DNA of 64,000 nt. Source: an uncultured Cellulomonas sp. GTDB lineage: Bacteria > Actinomycetota > Actinomycetes > Actinomycetales > Cellulomonadaceae. The stretch is from NCBI RefSeq assembly GCF_947494015.1, contig NZ_CANLTL010000015.1, positions 1 through 64,000 on the forward strand. Reading direction: 5' to 3'. Shown here one piece after another: positions 9,501-18,432 of the stretch; positions within the stretch are counted from its first letter, which is position 1; every line of letters begins with the position of its first letter. Under the pieces are notes generated by a model that worked only from the letters and a program-made list of their open reading frames with translations, searched no databases and had not been told where the DNA came from. The position numbers and the translations under genes are program-made.

Positions 9501-12500
9501 GTCGCCACCGGTGTCGCGGCGTTCACGGCGCGGGCCTGCTCGGCGCGCAGCGTCGCCAGGCCCTGCGCGGCGTCGGCCTTGTGGCGCTCACGGTCCCGGG
9601 GCTGATCGGCGGCGGCGCGGACCGCGTCGCGCACGCGCTGCACGTGCCCGACCAGGTCCGGGTGGTCGCCGACGAGCCGGGACAGCTGGGTGAGGTTGCC
9701 GGTGAGCAGGCGCAGGCTGCGCGTCTCGGCGGCCTCGTCGCGGTCGGCCAGGCCGGCCAGGGTGCGGTCGACCCAGCCGGCGGTGAGCATGACCAGCTGC
9801 CCGTGCGCCTGCTCCTGGTCGGCCGCCACCTCCGCCGCCCCGACGCTCGCCCCCTGCGCGGGGTCCGCGACGAACGCCTGCACGCGGCCGAGGGACTCGC
9901 GCAGCGCGTCGACGTCGGACGCGTCCGGCGCGGTGCGGGTGCGGCGCAGCCGCTCGTAGCGCTGGCGGACCGTGGTCGCGAGCGGGGCGTTGGCCTGGTC
10001 GAGGACGCGGACCAGGGAGTCGACGCCGTCGGCCAGGCCCGCGACGACGTCCGGGGTGACGGCACCGGACGCCGGCCGCTCGACCTCCGCCCGGACCGCC
10101 CCGAGGACGCTGGACATCAGCTTCTGCTGGGTGGGGGTCAGCACGGTCGCGCCCGTGGAGCGGGTCAGCCGGCGGGCGCTCGCCACGGTCCCCAGGTCAC
10201 CGGCGAGGGTCAGGGCCGCTCGCTCCTCGGCGGCGCTGCCGGCGTCGGCGGCGATGACCGCACGCGCGTCGCCGGCCAGGTCGACGTCCAGGGCCAGCCC
10301 GTCGAGCAGCCGGGCGGCCGCCCCGGACACGTCGCCCGCGGCGGCCACCAGCGCCGCCCGGTCGCGGGTCATCGCCCCGTCGAGCTGGGCGGCGAGCCCC
10401 CACACCGCGGCGGTGTCGTCGTCGGGGGCGGTGAGCTCGGCGGCGCGGGAGACCGCGACCCGGACGAGGTTCGCCGCGGCCGTGTGGTCGGCGTCCCCCT
10501 GCGCCTCGCGCATCTCCTCCACGGCCCCGTCGAGCTGGTGGCCGAGGCGTGCGCTCTGCCCGCCGCGCTCGGCCAGCTCGGTGCTGACCGCCTCCATGGC
10601 GGTGTAGACCCGCCGCCCCACCTGCTCGCGCGCCCGGCCGCGGGAGACGGCGTAGGTGTGCGCCAGGGAGCGCAGCCCGACGAGGGCCTCGTAGAGGTCA
10701 CCGGCGGGGCGGGCGGCGGACGACGGCAGGGCGTCCAGGACGTCCAGCAGGCCGGGGCGGACCGGGACCGGCAGCGGGACCGGGACCAGGCGGCGCACCG
10801 CGCCGTGCACGTCGCGCACGTCGTTGTCCCGGATGCGGTGGTCCTCGCCGCCCAGCGCCGCGATCCCGGCCACGTGCACGTCGGCGCCGGGGACGTCGGC
10901 CGGCAGGTCCGGGCGTCCGACGCCCCGGACGCGGTTGTCCGCGACCAGCACGTCGTCGACCAGGCTCAGCCCGATCCCGGCGCGCAGGGTGGCCGCCTCC
11001 AGCCACCGGAGCAGCCCGTCCAGCGCCGGCGGGACCCCCCGCCCCTGGGCCGCGAGCACGGACTCCAGCAGCGTCCGCGGGGTGCGCCCGGTCGCCGCGG
11101 GGACGTGCTCCTGGGCGGCGCGCTGGAGCGCCGGGGACCAGTCCAGGGCGGCCGTCGCGACGTCCTCGACGGTGCAGCCGAGCACCCGGAGCCGGCCCAC
11201 CGCGCCCGCGTGCCCCAGACCGCGCACGCCGCTGCCGCCGACGTGGCGCACCTCGCACCCGGTGACCGTCACGTCCAGGACGGGCGCCGAGCCGCCGATC
11301 ACGATGCCGTGGGCGGCGGTCGCCGCACCGGCGCCGGTGACCCGGGTGCCGGCGACCGTGACGTCGCTGACCGGCCGGTCCAGCACGTCGTCGACGTCCG
11401 CGCCGGTGCCGACGACGACGCCCGCCTCCAGCCCCAGCGGGGACTGGTCGGGCGCGGTCGGGGGCAGGTCCACCACGCAGCCGTCGACCCGGGCACGGGA
11501 CCCGGCGACCCGGATCCCGACCCGGACGGGCGCCGCCGCCGGGGCGAGCCGCACCTGGTTCCGCTCGACGTCCACGACGTCCGCCACCACGTCGATCCCG
11601 ACTGCGGTGACGTCCACGACGCGGTTGTCCGCCACGGTGGTGCGGTCCAGGCGCTCCCCGTGCCGGGCCACCGCCTCGTCCAGCACGCGCACGCCGGTGG
11701 CGAACCCGGCGACGTCGTTGTCCCGCAGGACGACGCCGTCCAGGCTGCCCTCGGTGACCAGGACGCCGGTCCCGGCTCCCGCGTCGCGGGCCCGCAGGTC
11801 GTTGCCGGTCACCCGCAGGCCGTGCAGGAACAGACCGGCCCGCGGCCGCAGCACCAGCGCACCCGGGGCGAGCGCCGGGGCCAGGGCGGTGGCGACCACG
11901 CCGGACGGGGCACGCACCGCGCATCCGGCCACCTCGACCTCGGTCAGGGTGCCGGTGAGCAGCACGCCCGAGCCGCCGCCGGCCCGGTCGGTGGAGGTGA
12001 TCCGCAGGTCGCGCAGGCGCACGTCGCGACTGTCGCCGACGCTGACCACCCCGTGCGGCAGCCGGCGCAGGGTCCGGAGCTGGTCGGGGGCCACGTCCTC
12101 GAGCGGGCGGCCGGGATGGGTGCGCTGCAGGCGGCGCAGCTCCAGGACGGTCGCGACCAGGGAGGCGAAGGCGCGGCCCTCCCCGGGCCGCAGGGAGCGC
12201 ACCCGGTCCCGCAGCGTGTCGAGCAGGGCGGCGAGACCACCGGCGGGGGCGACGACGTCCGCGGGGGTGAGGGCACCGCCGCCGTCGTCCAGCGGCACCA
12301 GGTCCCCGACGAGGCCGCCGCCGTCGACCGGCTCGCCCCCGATGGGAACCTCGGCACCGGGGACCTCCACCAGGTCCAGCAGCTCCAGGACGACCGGGGC
12401 GGTGGTGCCGCAGCGGTCCAGCACGAACGCGCCGCCCGCGCCGCGGACCTCGAGCCGGGTCGCGGCCCCGTCGCCGAGGATCCGGACGCCGGACACGCCC

Positions 12501-14623
12501 TGGAGCACCACGGGGTGCTCGAGCACGTAGGTGCCGGCACGCAGGTAGATCGTGCCCGGTCGGCCGGCGAGCTCGGCGAGCGCCGCGTGCACCGCCTCGT
12601 CCCCGGTGACCCCTTCCGCCAGGTCCTGGTCGATGTGCCCGAAGGTCCGCGTCCCGTCGCCGACGACGACCGTGAACGCCCCGGGTGCCAGGTGCCGAGC
12701 CCCGAGCTCGACCAGCCGGTCGCGCACCTCGGTGAGTGGCAGGAACCGGACCCGCAGGTCGGTGAAGGTGCGCCGGACGGGCTCGGCCGCGGACTCGCGG
12801 GTCGCCCGCACCAGGCCGACCGGCACCCGGCTGTGCCAGGGGCCGTCCGGCGGGGCGTCGGTCCGGCGCTCGAGCACGCCCTGCGCGTCGCCGTCGGGGG
12901 CGACCACGCGGGCGGTGAGCTGCCAGTGCTCACCGGGCCGGTGGCCGGTGCCGGAGAACGCGAACGTGATGTTGTCGACCAGGCGGTAGCGGACCCCGGT
13001 GACCAGCCAGTCCGCGCCGTCCCAGCGCCGGACGGCGGCCACGTCGGCGGTCCGCAGGACCCGCCCGGGCCCGCCACCGGCGTCCAGCGGCGCCGGGTCG
13101 GTGCTGAGCACGTGGCCCTCCGGCTCGAGCTCGAGCCGCCCGGTGGCGGTGTCGACCGAGCGCAGCCGGCGCAGCACCGGGTGGTGACGCGGGTCGCCGG
13201 GGTCGAGCCGCGCGGCCTCCTCCTCGAGGGTCACGACGTCGCCGGCGCGGAACCGGGCCGCGTGGAAGGAGCCGACGCTGAGCGTCAGCCCGTTCGCCGG
13301 CACGTCCGCCGTGAGCGGGGCCGCGAGCGCTGCGTTGTCCCGCGACCACAGGACCGCGCGCGCGTCGGTCCCGGCGATCCCGAGCACCTCGAACCGCAGG
13401 TGGGCGTTGGTGCTGCCGGTGTAGCCGGTCCCGGTGGTGGCGCTCGCGGTGGACAGGCAGCGCTCGCGGCACCGGTCGGGCTCCTCCGGGGGCGTGCGGT
13501 CCGGCAGGACGCCGTCCGGCACGTCGCTGCTGAGCCGGCCCTCGCTCACCGGCGTCGCCGGGGTGGGCGGGGCGGCCGGGTCGACCTCGCGCGCCCGGAC
13601 CTGGACCACCTGCTGCCGCCGGAACGTGGTCGGGTCGCCGTCGAGGGCGGGCTCGCGCAGGAACGGGTCCTGCCACGAGTGGACCTCGCGGTCCCAGATG
13701 TCGGCCTCCAGGACGTGGGTCACGCTGGCCCCGACGTCCGGCTCGGCGAGCGGGGGCGGCGACGGCAGGAAGGGCTGGGTGGAGTACCGCCAGTCCGACT
13801 CGATGAAGGCGCGGCGGCCGTCGACGTACAGGCGCCCGGCCGTGGCCGGGGTGCCGCCGCCGCCGCGGAGGACGACGTCGCCGCCGAGCGCGGCGTCCGT
13901 GGCCTCGAGGGCGTCCAGGTCGGTCTCGGCGCGCGGGGGCAGGCCGGTCACGCCCCACCCGGTGAGGACCAGGGTGCGGTCCGGGCCGGCGCCGCGCTCC
14001 AGCGGCGCCAGGGACGAGGCGGGCACCCTGAGAACGCCGTCACGGTGCTCCGCGGGGACGTCGAGGACCGGGTGCCAGGTGCCGTCCGCGTCGCGCACCT
14101 CGAGCCGGGTCAGCGCCACCTCGTCGTCCGCGGCGACCCGCGCGATCCGCAGCCGGACGCGCAGCTCGGCCGCCGACCACGGCGCCGCCGGCGGCCGCCC
14201 GGACGAGGCGAGCCCGGCGGGGCCGGGGCCGGGCGGGGGAACGGCGAGCAGGTCGACCGGGTCGGGCAGCACGCGCCGGACGGTGACGTGCCCGCGGACC
14301 CGCACCACGTGCGGGAGGGTCTCGGGGTCGCGCCGCTCGAGCCGCAGCTCCGGCGGGATCACCCGCTCGTCGCCCGGCGCGAGGCCCGACCCGCGCCAGC
14401 CGGCGGTCGACGTGATCGCGTCCAGCACGAACGTGTCGGTGACCCGGAAGCCGTCGTCGGGGGAGCCCTCGGCCAGGTCGGCGGACCGGCGCCGGGAGTC
14501 GGTCAGCCGCAGGCGCGCGTGCTCGTTGCCGTCGGCGTCGAGGCGGGCCCGGCCCATCTCCTCCTGCACGGCGACGAACCGCCGCGCCTCGTCGAAGCGT
14601 TCGCGCGAGGTGTAGCCCTTCAT
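6506..14623 (-). CDS. Giant DUF6519 / right-handed beta-helix protein (2705 aa), probable fibre or shell of the baseplate
   Basis: The ATG at 14623 overlaps the previous stop (ATGA). Residues 1-~65 match the start of DUF6519 proteins (MKGYTSRERFDEARRF, MGRARLDADGNEHARL, DDGFRV). From ~650 a pectate-lyase-like right-handed beta-helix begins (GTIYLRAGTYVLEHPVVL) and runs to ~1300. Residues ~1306-1896 are instead alpha-helical and charged, like a long coiled-coil or bundle insertion. A second beta-helix block follows (~1900-2340). The C-terminal ~360 residues contain an alanine-rich repeat tract (~2455-2505) and end in a beta-rich segment. Such proteins in related operons are presumed tail fibres or surface-binding parts. 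No transmembrane segment or signal peptide is visible. The size and the helix-in-beta-helix layout are unusual; receptor binding is inference. Confidence 0.85.
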   Translation of the reverse strand: MKGYTSRERFDEARRFVAVQEEMGRARLDADGNEHARLRLTDSRRRSADLAEGSPDDGFRVTDTFVLDAITSTAGWRGSGLAPGDERVIPPELRLERRDPETLPHVVRVRGHVTVRRVLPDPVDLLAVPPPGPGPAGLASSGRPPAAPWSAAELRVRLRIARVAADDEVALTRLEVRDADGTWHPVLDVPAEHRDGVLRVPASSLAPLERGAGPDRTLVLTGWGVTGLPPRAETDLDALEATDAALGGDVVLRGGGGTPATAGRLYVDGRRAFIESDWRYSTQPFLPSPPPLAEPDVGASVTHVLEADIWDREVHSWQDPFLREPALDGDPTTFRRQQVVQVRAREVDPAAPPTPATPVSEGRLSSDVPDGVLPDRTPPEEPDRCRERCLSTASATTGTGYTGSTNAHLRFEVLGIAGTDARAVLWSRDNAALAAPLTADVPANGLTLSVGSFHAARFRAGDVVTLEEEAARLDPGDPRHHPVLRRLRSVDTATGRLELEPEGHVLSTDPAPLDAGGGPGRVLRTADVAAVRRWDGADWLVTGVRYRLVDNITFAFSGTGHRPGEHWQLTARVVAPDGDAQGVLERRTDAPPDGPWHSRVPVGLVRATRESAAEPVRRTFTDLRVRFLPLTEVRDRLVELGARHLAPGAFTVVVGDGTRTFGHIDQDLAEGVTGDEAVHAALAELAGRPGTIYLRAGTYVLEHPVVLQGVSGVRILGDGAATRLEVRGAGGAFVLDRCGTTAPVVLELLDLVEVPGAEVPIGGEPVDGGGLVGDLVPLDDGGGALTPADVVAPAGGLAALLDTLRDRVRSLRPGEGRAFASLVATVLELRRLQRTHPGRPLEDVAPDQLRTLRRLPHGVVSVGDSRDVRLRDLRITSTDRAGGGSGVLLTGTLTEVEVAGCAVRAPSGVVATALAPALAPGALVLRPRAGLFLHGLRVTGNDLRARDAGAGTGVLVTEGSLDGVVLRDNDVAGFATGVRVLDEAVARHGERLDRTTVADNRVVDVTAVGIDVVADVVDVERNQVRLAPAAAPVRVGIRVAGSRARVDGCVVDLPPTAPDQSPLGLEAGVVVGTGADVDDVLDRPVSDVTVAGTRVTGAGAATAAHGIVIGGSAPVLDVTVTGCEVRHVGGSGVRGLGHAGAVGRLRVLGCTVEDVATAALDWSPALQRAAQEHVPAATGRTPRTLLESVLAAQGRGVPPALDGLLRWLEAATLRAGIGLSLVDDVLVADNRVRGVGRPDLPADVPGADVHVAGIAALGGEDHRIRDNDVRDVHGAVRRLVPVPLPVPVRPGLLDVLDALPSSAARPAGDLYEALVGLRSLAHTYAVSRGRAREQVGRRVYTAMEAVSTELAERGGQSARLGHQLDGAVEEMREAQGDADHTAAANLVRVAVSRAAELTAPDDDTAAVWGLAAQLDGAMTRDRAALVAAAGDVSGAAARLLDGLALDVDLAGDARAVIAADAGSAAEERAALTLAGDLGTVASARRLTRSTGATVLTPTQQKLMSSVLGAVRAEVERPASGAVTPDVVAGLADGVDSLVRVLDQANAPLATTVRQRYERLRRTRTAPDASDVDALRESLGRVQAFVADPAQGASVGAAEVAADQEQAHGQLVMLTAGWVDRTLAGLADRDEAAETRSLRLLTGNLTQLSRLVGDHPDLVGHVQRVRDAVRAAADQPRDRERHKADAAQGLATLRAEQARAVNAATPVATEVGASQVTDRLAALTQLAVGLRTTAPGDDRDAAVGALGTHLRSVLATEIDLPEGDRRRLLEAATSGVTELTGRSGTTRAVGLHRVGSVLAEVAAHAADQAGSVAADAVATLAGALPLALQPDRTEQERLDAAVSRIRAAQASLSPSSARALAGSTDLRTLLDRVELDLSVLTRVPRPWPRPQPPDRVVAPLPADGVVAAGVDGSVTVGANAVAAGRRGIVVGGAALHPLAPLAPLDPDGAGAPDVVVVDNTVRGAVVAGISVDAGTVAARVRVDGNDLQGCAGAATEPTDAPPPGRAVLEVRGRGRLALRGNRLDGNGSGAHPGVLHAIAVRFDGDVTADGNRVRHSGGQLGGAGLVTVQAAVPDGGGPSDGRSWDFTDLTTRPFLEVDPPPRRPRPTLPPVLWPLRPEITALIGPVRTQDVVASGAPQGLAGAPGASLEPGVAAATFAAVRPPALSVLTAPAPTLAHPLVADALAARWLEPPPAAVVGHHPDLRPVLDFLVRPRPWLVPLPPRPVRVTLQLCDNDVVARGPAVLALGSARVLLGTTVTGNTLVSTGTTGAAYLRDVDSCVVGSNRLECAAAVTVLLVRALDSLVAVTGNVLAGREPPTTTTVPPRPMPLPVPMPTRPPVRLDLDLGQELGGSVSIALDPARVLAALRDRTDTVATGAAQAAAADFDVFARRNQIVTDPAAAFVLETASRHQLLDVDLSKAVVRTQLDKLGGIAVTLPGLTRGGRLAGGALGRPLRAAARAATAEGAAAGTAADAAAGAAAGAAAAERAATAGRATTAEGRATTAEGAQAQGADGAGEEPAPDLTVSLTRLTEDFGRILDEGGLSPTAKLFGIAKSSGLPETAARAMVSEHLVRNNGDADAALRSGLGVLTGVSAPPAAPAPGRASAVPLLESVLGSVLEQAAVEVSPGRLGVPHPFPTSPTFPGRPTLPTGPVGPTLPGTFPPVRPPVPPRPPTQHTLVVIGGAQVAVTGNATTAGADVRPAEPAG
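7111..7250 (-). repeat. In-frame tandem repeats in the giant gene
   Basis: Positions 7111-7131 and 7132-7152 are two identical 21-bp units that encode RATTAEG twice on the minus strand; a degenerate third copy lies near 7231-7251. Between them, ~7180-7233 is built of 12-bp GCC-rich units coding alanine and glycine. All units are multiples of three, so copy-number changes would keep the frame. The tract lies in the C-terminal linker of the giant beta-helix protein. Confidence 0.8.
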
Positions 14624-17600
14624 GACAGGCTCCGTCCCATCCGGTGCACGTCGTCCGCGGCGCGGTCGCTGTGGTGCGCCGTCAGTCCCAGCGGCAGGAA
14701 GTCGTCGGTCCGCCGGGTGAGCTCCGTCAGGGAGCGTCCGCGGTCCGCGTGGGCGCCCGGCGGGTGGCCGCCCTCCCCGGCGGTGCGGACCGCCGCGGTG
14801 TTGTTGTCGTCCAGGACGAGGTAGCCCGGCCAGGTCGGCCGGACGTCGGCGAACGACACCTCGGCCTCCAGCCCGCGCCAGGACCGGGGGCGGCGGTCGG
14901 CGTCCCGCGGCGCGACGCACCGGCGCAGCCACCCCAGGTCCGGGCGGTCGCACGTGAGCGGCCCGGCGAACACGCTCAGGCTCGCCTCGAGCACGCCGGC
15001 CAGCACCGCGCCGTGCACCGTGCACTCCCGCAGCCGCAGGGTCGCGCCGGCGGCGGAGATCGCCGGGGTGACCCGGTCGCCCGCGTCGAACGTGCACCCG
15101 GCGGCGATCACGAGCACCCACGGCGGCACGTCGAGGCGCCCGACCACGCAGCCGTGCAGCCGCAGCACCAGGGCCGGTTCGGCCGGGGTGGCGCGCAGCA
15201 GCGCGGTGTGGTGGCCGGCGCCGGCGACCCGCAGGCCGACGCCGCCCGGCTGCCCCAGGTCGGACCAGCGCAGGTCCGCCGCGCCGCTGGTCACGGCCAG
15301 CTCGACGGTGCCCTCGGCGGCCAGTCCGGTGAGCACCACGTGCGGTCCGACGGCGGCGCGTCCACCGCCCTCGGCGCGCTCCAGCAGGGTCAGGCTCACG
15401 CCGTCGTCGTCCGCGGCCAGGAACGGCACGCCGCCGGGGTCGGCGGCGTGCACCGACGTCACCGCGCCCTCCCGGACGACGCCCGTGGCGGGGGCCAGCC
15501 GGGGACTGCCCAGCACGGCGATCACCGCGGGACCGGTGGCGGTCGCCGCCAGGCCCAGGGCGGTGTCGAGCCGGGTCACCACCGGCCGGCCGGCCGGGTC
15601 CAGGCGGCCGGGCGGCCCGAGCACCACGTCCGGTGGCCGGCTGCGGGCGGTCCCGGGCGGGTCGGGCAGGGCGAACCGCGACGGGTCGGCGGGATCGGGG
15701 GGCTCGACCCACCGGCCCGGCAGGACCGCGCCCGGCGGGACGAACCCGGCGCCCAGCGCGGCACCGCGCGCCACGTGGGTCGAGGCGGTGAACCGCGGCG
15801 CGGTGCCCGCGGGCCGGACGCCGGCCAGCGCGGCGGGCAGCGCGACCCGGCCCAGCCGCGGGTCGAGCGCGACGGCGTCGTCGAGGTCCAGGGCCACCGG
15901 CCGGTCCCACGGTCCCAGCGACGCCTGCCGGACGGTGAGGGCGGACCACCCGATCCGCCCCGGCACGCCGACGCGCGGCACCGCGGGCGCGTCCCGTCCG
16001 CGCGACGCCACGGCCTCGCGGTTCCGGCCCAGGCGCAGGCGGAACCGCGCCGGCGTCCCGGGCGCGAACCACGTCCGGGTGCTGCCGTCGCCGTCGATGA
16101 GCGCGACGTGGCCGGTGCCCGGCCGCGGGTCGAGCGCGGGCAGGAACACCAGGTGCCCGGCGCCGCCGACGGTCACGACGACCTCGCTCGGCGGGAGCGG
16201 CGGCGCGCCGACGACGAGCAGCTCGCCGTCCCGGACCACCGTCTCACCCTCGGCGGGCGGGTTCGGACCCTCGGGTTCGGGATCGCCGGCGTGCCACGCG
16301 CCCGCCCCGGCGGCCAGCTCGACGGCGCGGGGCCGCACCCGGTCGCCCCACACCACCGCGCGCAGCACGCCGGCGTCGTCCCACGCCCACAGCGTCCCCG
16401 GGGCGTCGTCGGGCACCGGCAGCGGGGGCAGCGGCTCCCAGCGGGGCCGGGGGGCGTCGTCCCGCATGCGGTGGACCAGCGGGCAGAGCCGGGCCCGCTC
16501 GTCGGCGCCGCCGACCCGGACCAGACCGTCGGCGGTGGCCAGCAGCTGGCCACCGCTGCGCACCACCCGGTCCCGGACGCGGCGCTGGACCCAGCGCCCG
16601 CCGAGCGGCCCGGCGAGCGCCAGCTGCCACAGGTCGTCCAGGGCGACGGTGCCCTGCTGGCCGCCGTGCACGGACAGGACGTCACCGGCGAGGCACCCGG
16701 CCGCGGCCTCGCGGGCAGGGGGGAACGCGGGACTGCCGACGTCCAGCTGGGTGACCGTGACCGCCGCCGCGTCGAGGTCGGCCAGGCGCCAGGCCCGCAC
16801 CGCGGCACCGTCGCTCGCGGGCGCCACCAGGACGACGCCGCCGGCGGCCGGCACCAGCAGCGCGGCGGGTCCCGAATCGAGCCAGGCGGTCCCGGGGCGG
16901 TCGTCGGCGTCGAGCGGGTCCAGGTCGAGCGGCACCGTGGTCCAGTCGACGTCGGGTGGGACGAACCGGGCGACGGCGAGCGCGTCCCCGCCCGCCGCGG
17001 CCGGCCGCGCGAGCCGGACCAGGCGGACCACGGCGTCCAGCCCGCCCACCGGGACCACCACGGCGCCGCTGACGGGCTCGCCCTCGTGCGGCACCAGGGC
17101 GGACCCCTGCCAGCGCCCGTCGGCGAGCCGCCGCCACACGACCTCGCCGCCGGCCGTCCGGTCGAGCCGGAGGGCGACGTCGGCGCCGCGCAGGAGCGCC
17201 GCGCCGGCCGGGGTGACCTCCAGGGTCGCGGAGTCGCGGTCGGTCGTCGCCCGCAGCGTCACCGGGTCGGTGGCGTCGACCTCCCCGGACGGCGCGGGCC
17301 CGGCGAGCGTGGCCGCCAGGGTCGCGCCGCTCCGGACGGCGGCGGCGGCCAGCGTCCACGTCTCGCCGGGTCCGGGCCGCCCCGCGTCGGCGAACCGGAG
17401 CACCGCGTCGGGTCCGGGGGCCGCGTGCGGCAGCGGTCCCCGGCCGCCCGGGTGCCCGGCGGCACCGAGCAGGGGGACACCGTCCACGGCGAGCCGCACC
17501 GCGTCGCCGCCGGCGACCGCGTCCGGATCGGCGGCGAGGTCGGTCGCCGTGAGCAGCTCGGGCCGGCGTGGCACGGGGGCGGGGGGCGGGGTCTCGTGGA

Positions 17601-18432
17601 CCTCGGTGTACCCGGTGAGTGCCGGGACGTCGCCGGCGACCACGCGGGCGGCGACCGGCCCGTCCCGGTCCGCGGGGTCCAGGCGCAGGCCGAGCAGCGG
17701 GGGACCACCGGTGGTGGCGAGCACGACCGGCACGGGCAGCACGACGTCGTCCCGCTCGCGCACGACGACGCGGCTGGTCCGGATCGCGACCCCGTCGGGA
17801 CGCGCCCAGCCGTCCAGGTCGACGGTGCGCGGCGACGCGGCGAGCAGCAGTGCGTCCGGCGCGCCGAGGCGGCGCAGCGTCTCGGTGACGTCGTCCCCGG
17901 TCCGGGGGGCGTCGAGCGCGGCGCTGGGGTGCCGGACGTGCTGCCGCGCGCGCCGGGTCAGCGGGTCGGCGAGCGCCACCGGGTCCCACAGCAGGGCCGT
18001 CCAGCCGCGGGACGGCAGCGGCTCGGTCACGTCCTGGGTGACGAGCAGGGACCGGAACCCCTCGTCGACCTCGGCCGGCCACCCGGTGGTGCGGGTCAGG
18101 ACGTCCTCGAGGGTCGCCAGGGTGCCCTTGCGCCGCCGCCACGCCACGGTCCCGGCCACCACCCGCCGGTTGGTCGGCGCGTCCTCGCCCAGCAGCTGGG
18201 CGCCGACGAGCTCGGCGATGAGCGGCAGGGCCTGCGCCGAGCTGCGGGACACGAACGGGTCCCGGCCGAGCTGGTCCACGGCGGCGGACAGCTCGGCGAG
18301 CGGGGCGGCGAGGACCTCCAGGAGCCGCAGCAGCGGCCGGTCGGGGCTCTCCGCGTCGATCGCGAGCAGCATGTCGGGCAGCAGGTCGGCCAGCTGGCGT
18401 GCCTGCGCGGAGAGGTCGGTGAGCTCGGTCAT
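14620..18432 (-). CDS. Tail protein I-like baseplate protein with ~1000-aa C-terminal extension
   Basis: Residues ~1-170 resemble the P2 gpI/phage tail protein family: a helical N-terminus, then FVSRSSAQALPLIAELVGAQ and RRKGTLATLEDVLTRTTGWP, which is typical of these wedge-to-fibre connectors. The remaining ~1100 residues are beta-rich and not recognised. Parts around 500-800 look like short repeated blades with W and G at turns, and residues ~1080-1180 resemble beta-helix or left-over coil repeats with isolated cysteines. The start at 18432 overlaps the previous stop (ATGA) and the stop overlaps the giant gene. Family members are usually 200-300 aa, so this is a large fusion. It may anchor the giant beta-helix protein. 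Confidence 0.75.
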   Translation of the reverse strand: MTELTDLSAQARQLADLLPDMLLAIDAESPDRPLLRLLEVLAAPLAELSAAVDQLGRDPFVSRSSAQALPLIAELVGAQLLGEDAPTNRRVVAGTVAWRRRKGTLATLEDVLTRTTGWPAEVDEGFRSLLVTQDVTEPLPSRGWTALLWDPVALADPLTRRARQHVRHPSAALDAPRTGDDVTETLRRLGAPDALLLAASPRTVDLDGWARPDGVAIRTSRVVVRERDDVVLPVPVVLATTGGPPLLGLRLDPADRDGPVAARVVAGDVPALTGYTEVHETPPPAPVPRRPELLTATDLAADPDAVAGGDAVRLAVDGVPLLGAAGHPGGRGPLPHAAPGPDAVLRFADAGRPGPGETWTLAAAAVRSGATLAATLAGPAPSGEVDATDPVTLRATTDRDSATLEVTPAGAALLRGADVALRLDRTAGGEVVWRRLADGRWQGSALVPHEGEPVSGAVVVPVGGLDAVVRLVRLARPAAAGGDALAVARFVPPDVDWTTVPLDLDPLDADDRPGTAWLDSGPAALLVPAAGGVVLVAPASDGAAVRAWRLADLDAAAVTVTQLDVGSPAFPPAREAAAGCLAGDVLSVHGGQQGTVALDDLWQLALAGPLGGRWVQRRVRDRVVRSGGQLLATADGLVRVGGADERARLCPLVHRMRDDAPRPRWEPLPPLPVPDDAPGTLWAWDDAGVLRAVVWGDRVRPRAVELAAGAGAWHAGDPEPEGPNPPAEGETVVRDGELLVVGAPPLPPSEVVVTVGGAGHLVFLPALDPRPGTGHVALIDGDGSTRTWFAPGTPARFRLRLGRNREAVASRGRDAPAVPRVGVPGRIGWSALTVRQASLGPWDRPVALDLDDAVALDPRLGRVALPAALAGVRPAGTAPRFTASTHVARGAALGAGFVPPGAVLPGRWVEPPDPADPSRFALPDPPGTARSRPPDVVLGPPGRLDPAGRPVVTRLDTALGLAATATGPAVIAVLGSPRLAPATGVVREGAVTSVHAADPGGVPFLAADDDGVSLTLLERAEGGGRAAVGPHVVLTGLAAEGTVELAVTSGAADLRWSDLGQPGGVGLRVAGAGHHTALLRATPAEPALVLRLHGCVVGRLDVPPWVLVIAAGCTFDAGDRVTPAISAAGATLRLRECTVHGAVLAGVLEASLSVFAGPLTCDRPDLGWLRRCVAPRDADRRPRSWRGLEAEVSFADVRPTWPGYLVLDDNNTAAVRTAGEGGHPPGAHADRGRSLTELTRRTDDFLPLGLTAHHSDRAADDVHRMGRSLS

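Noticed and set aside
7397-14824. A 2475-codon open frame on the plus strand opposite the giant gene
   Set aside because: In DNA of this GC content antisense frames stay open by codon bias. The translation is Gly/Arg/Pro-rich without any domain, while the minus-strand frame has DUF6519 and beta-helix features and an ATGA-linked start.
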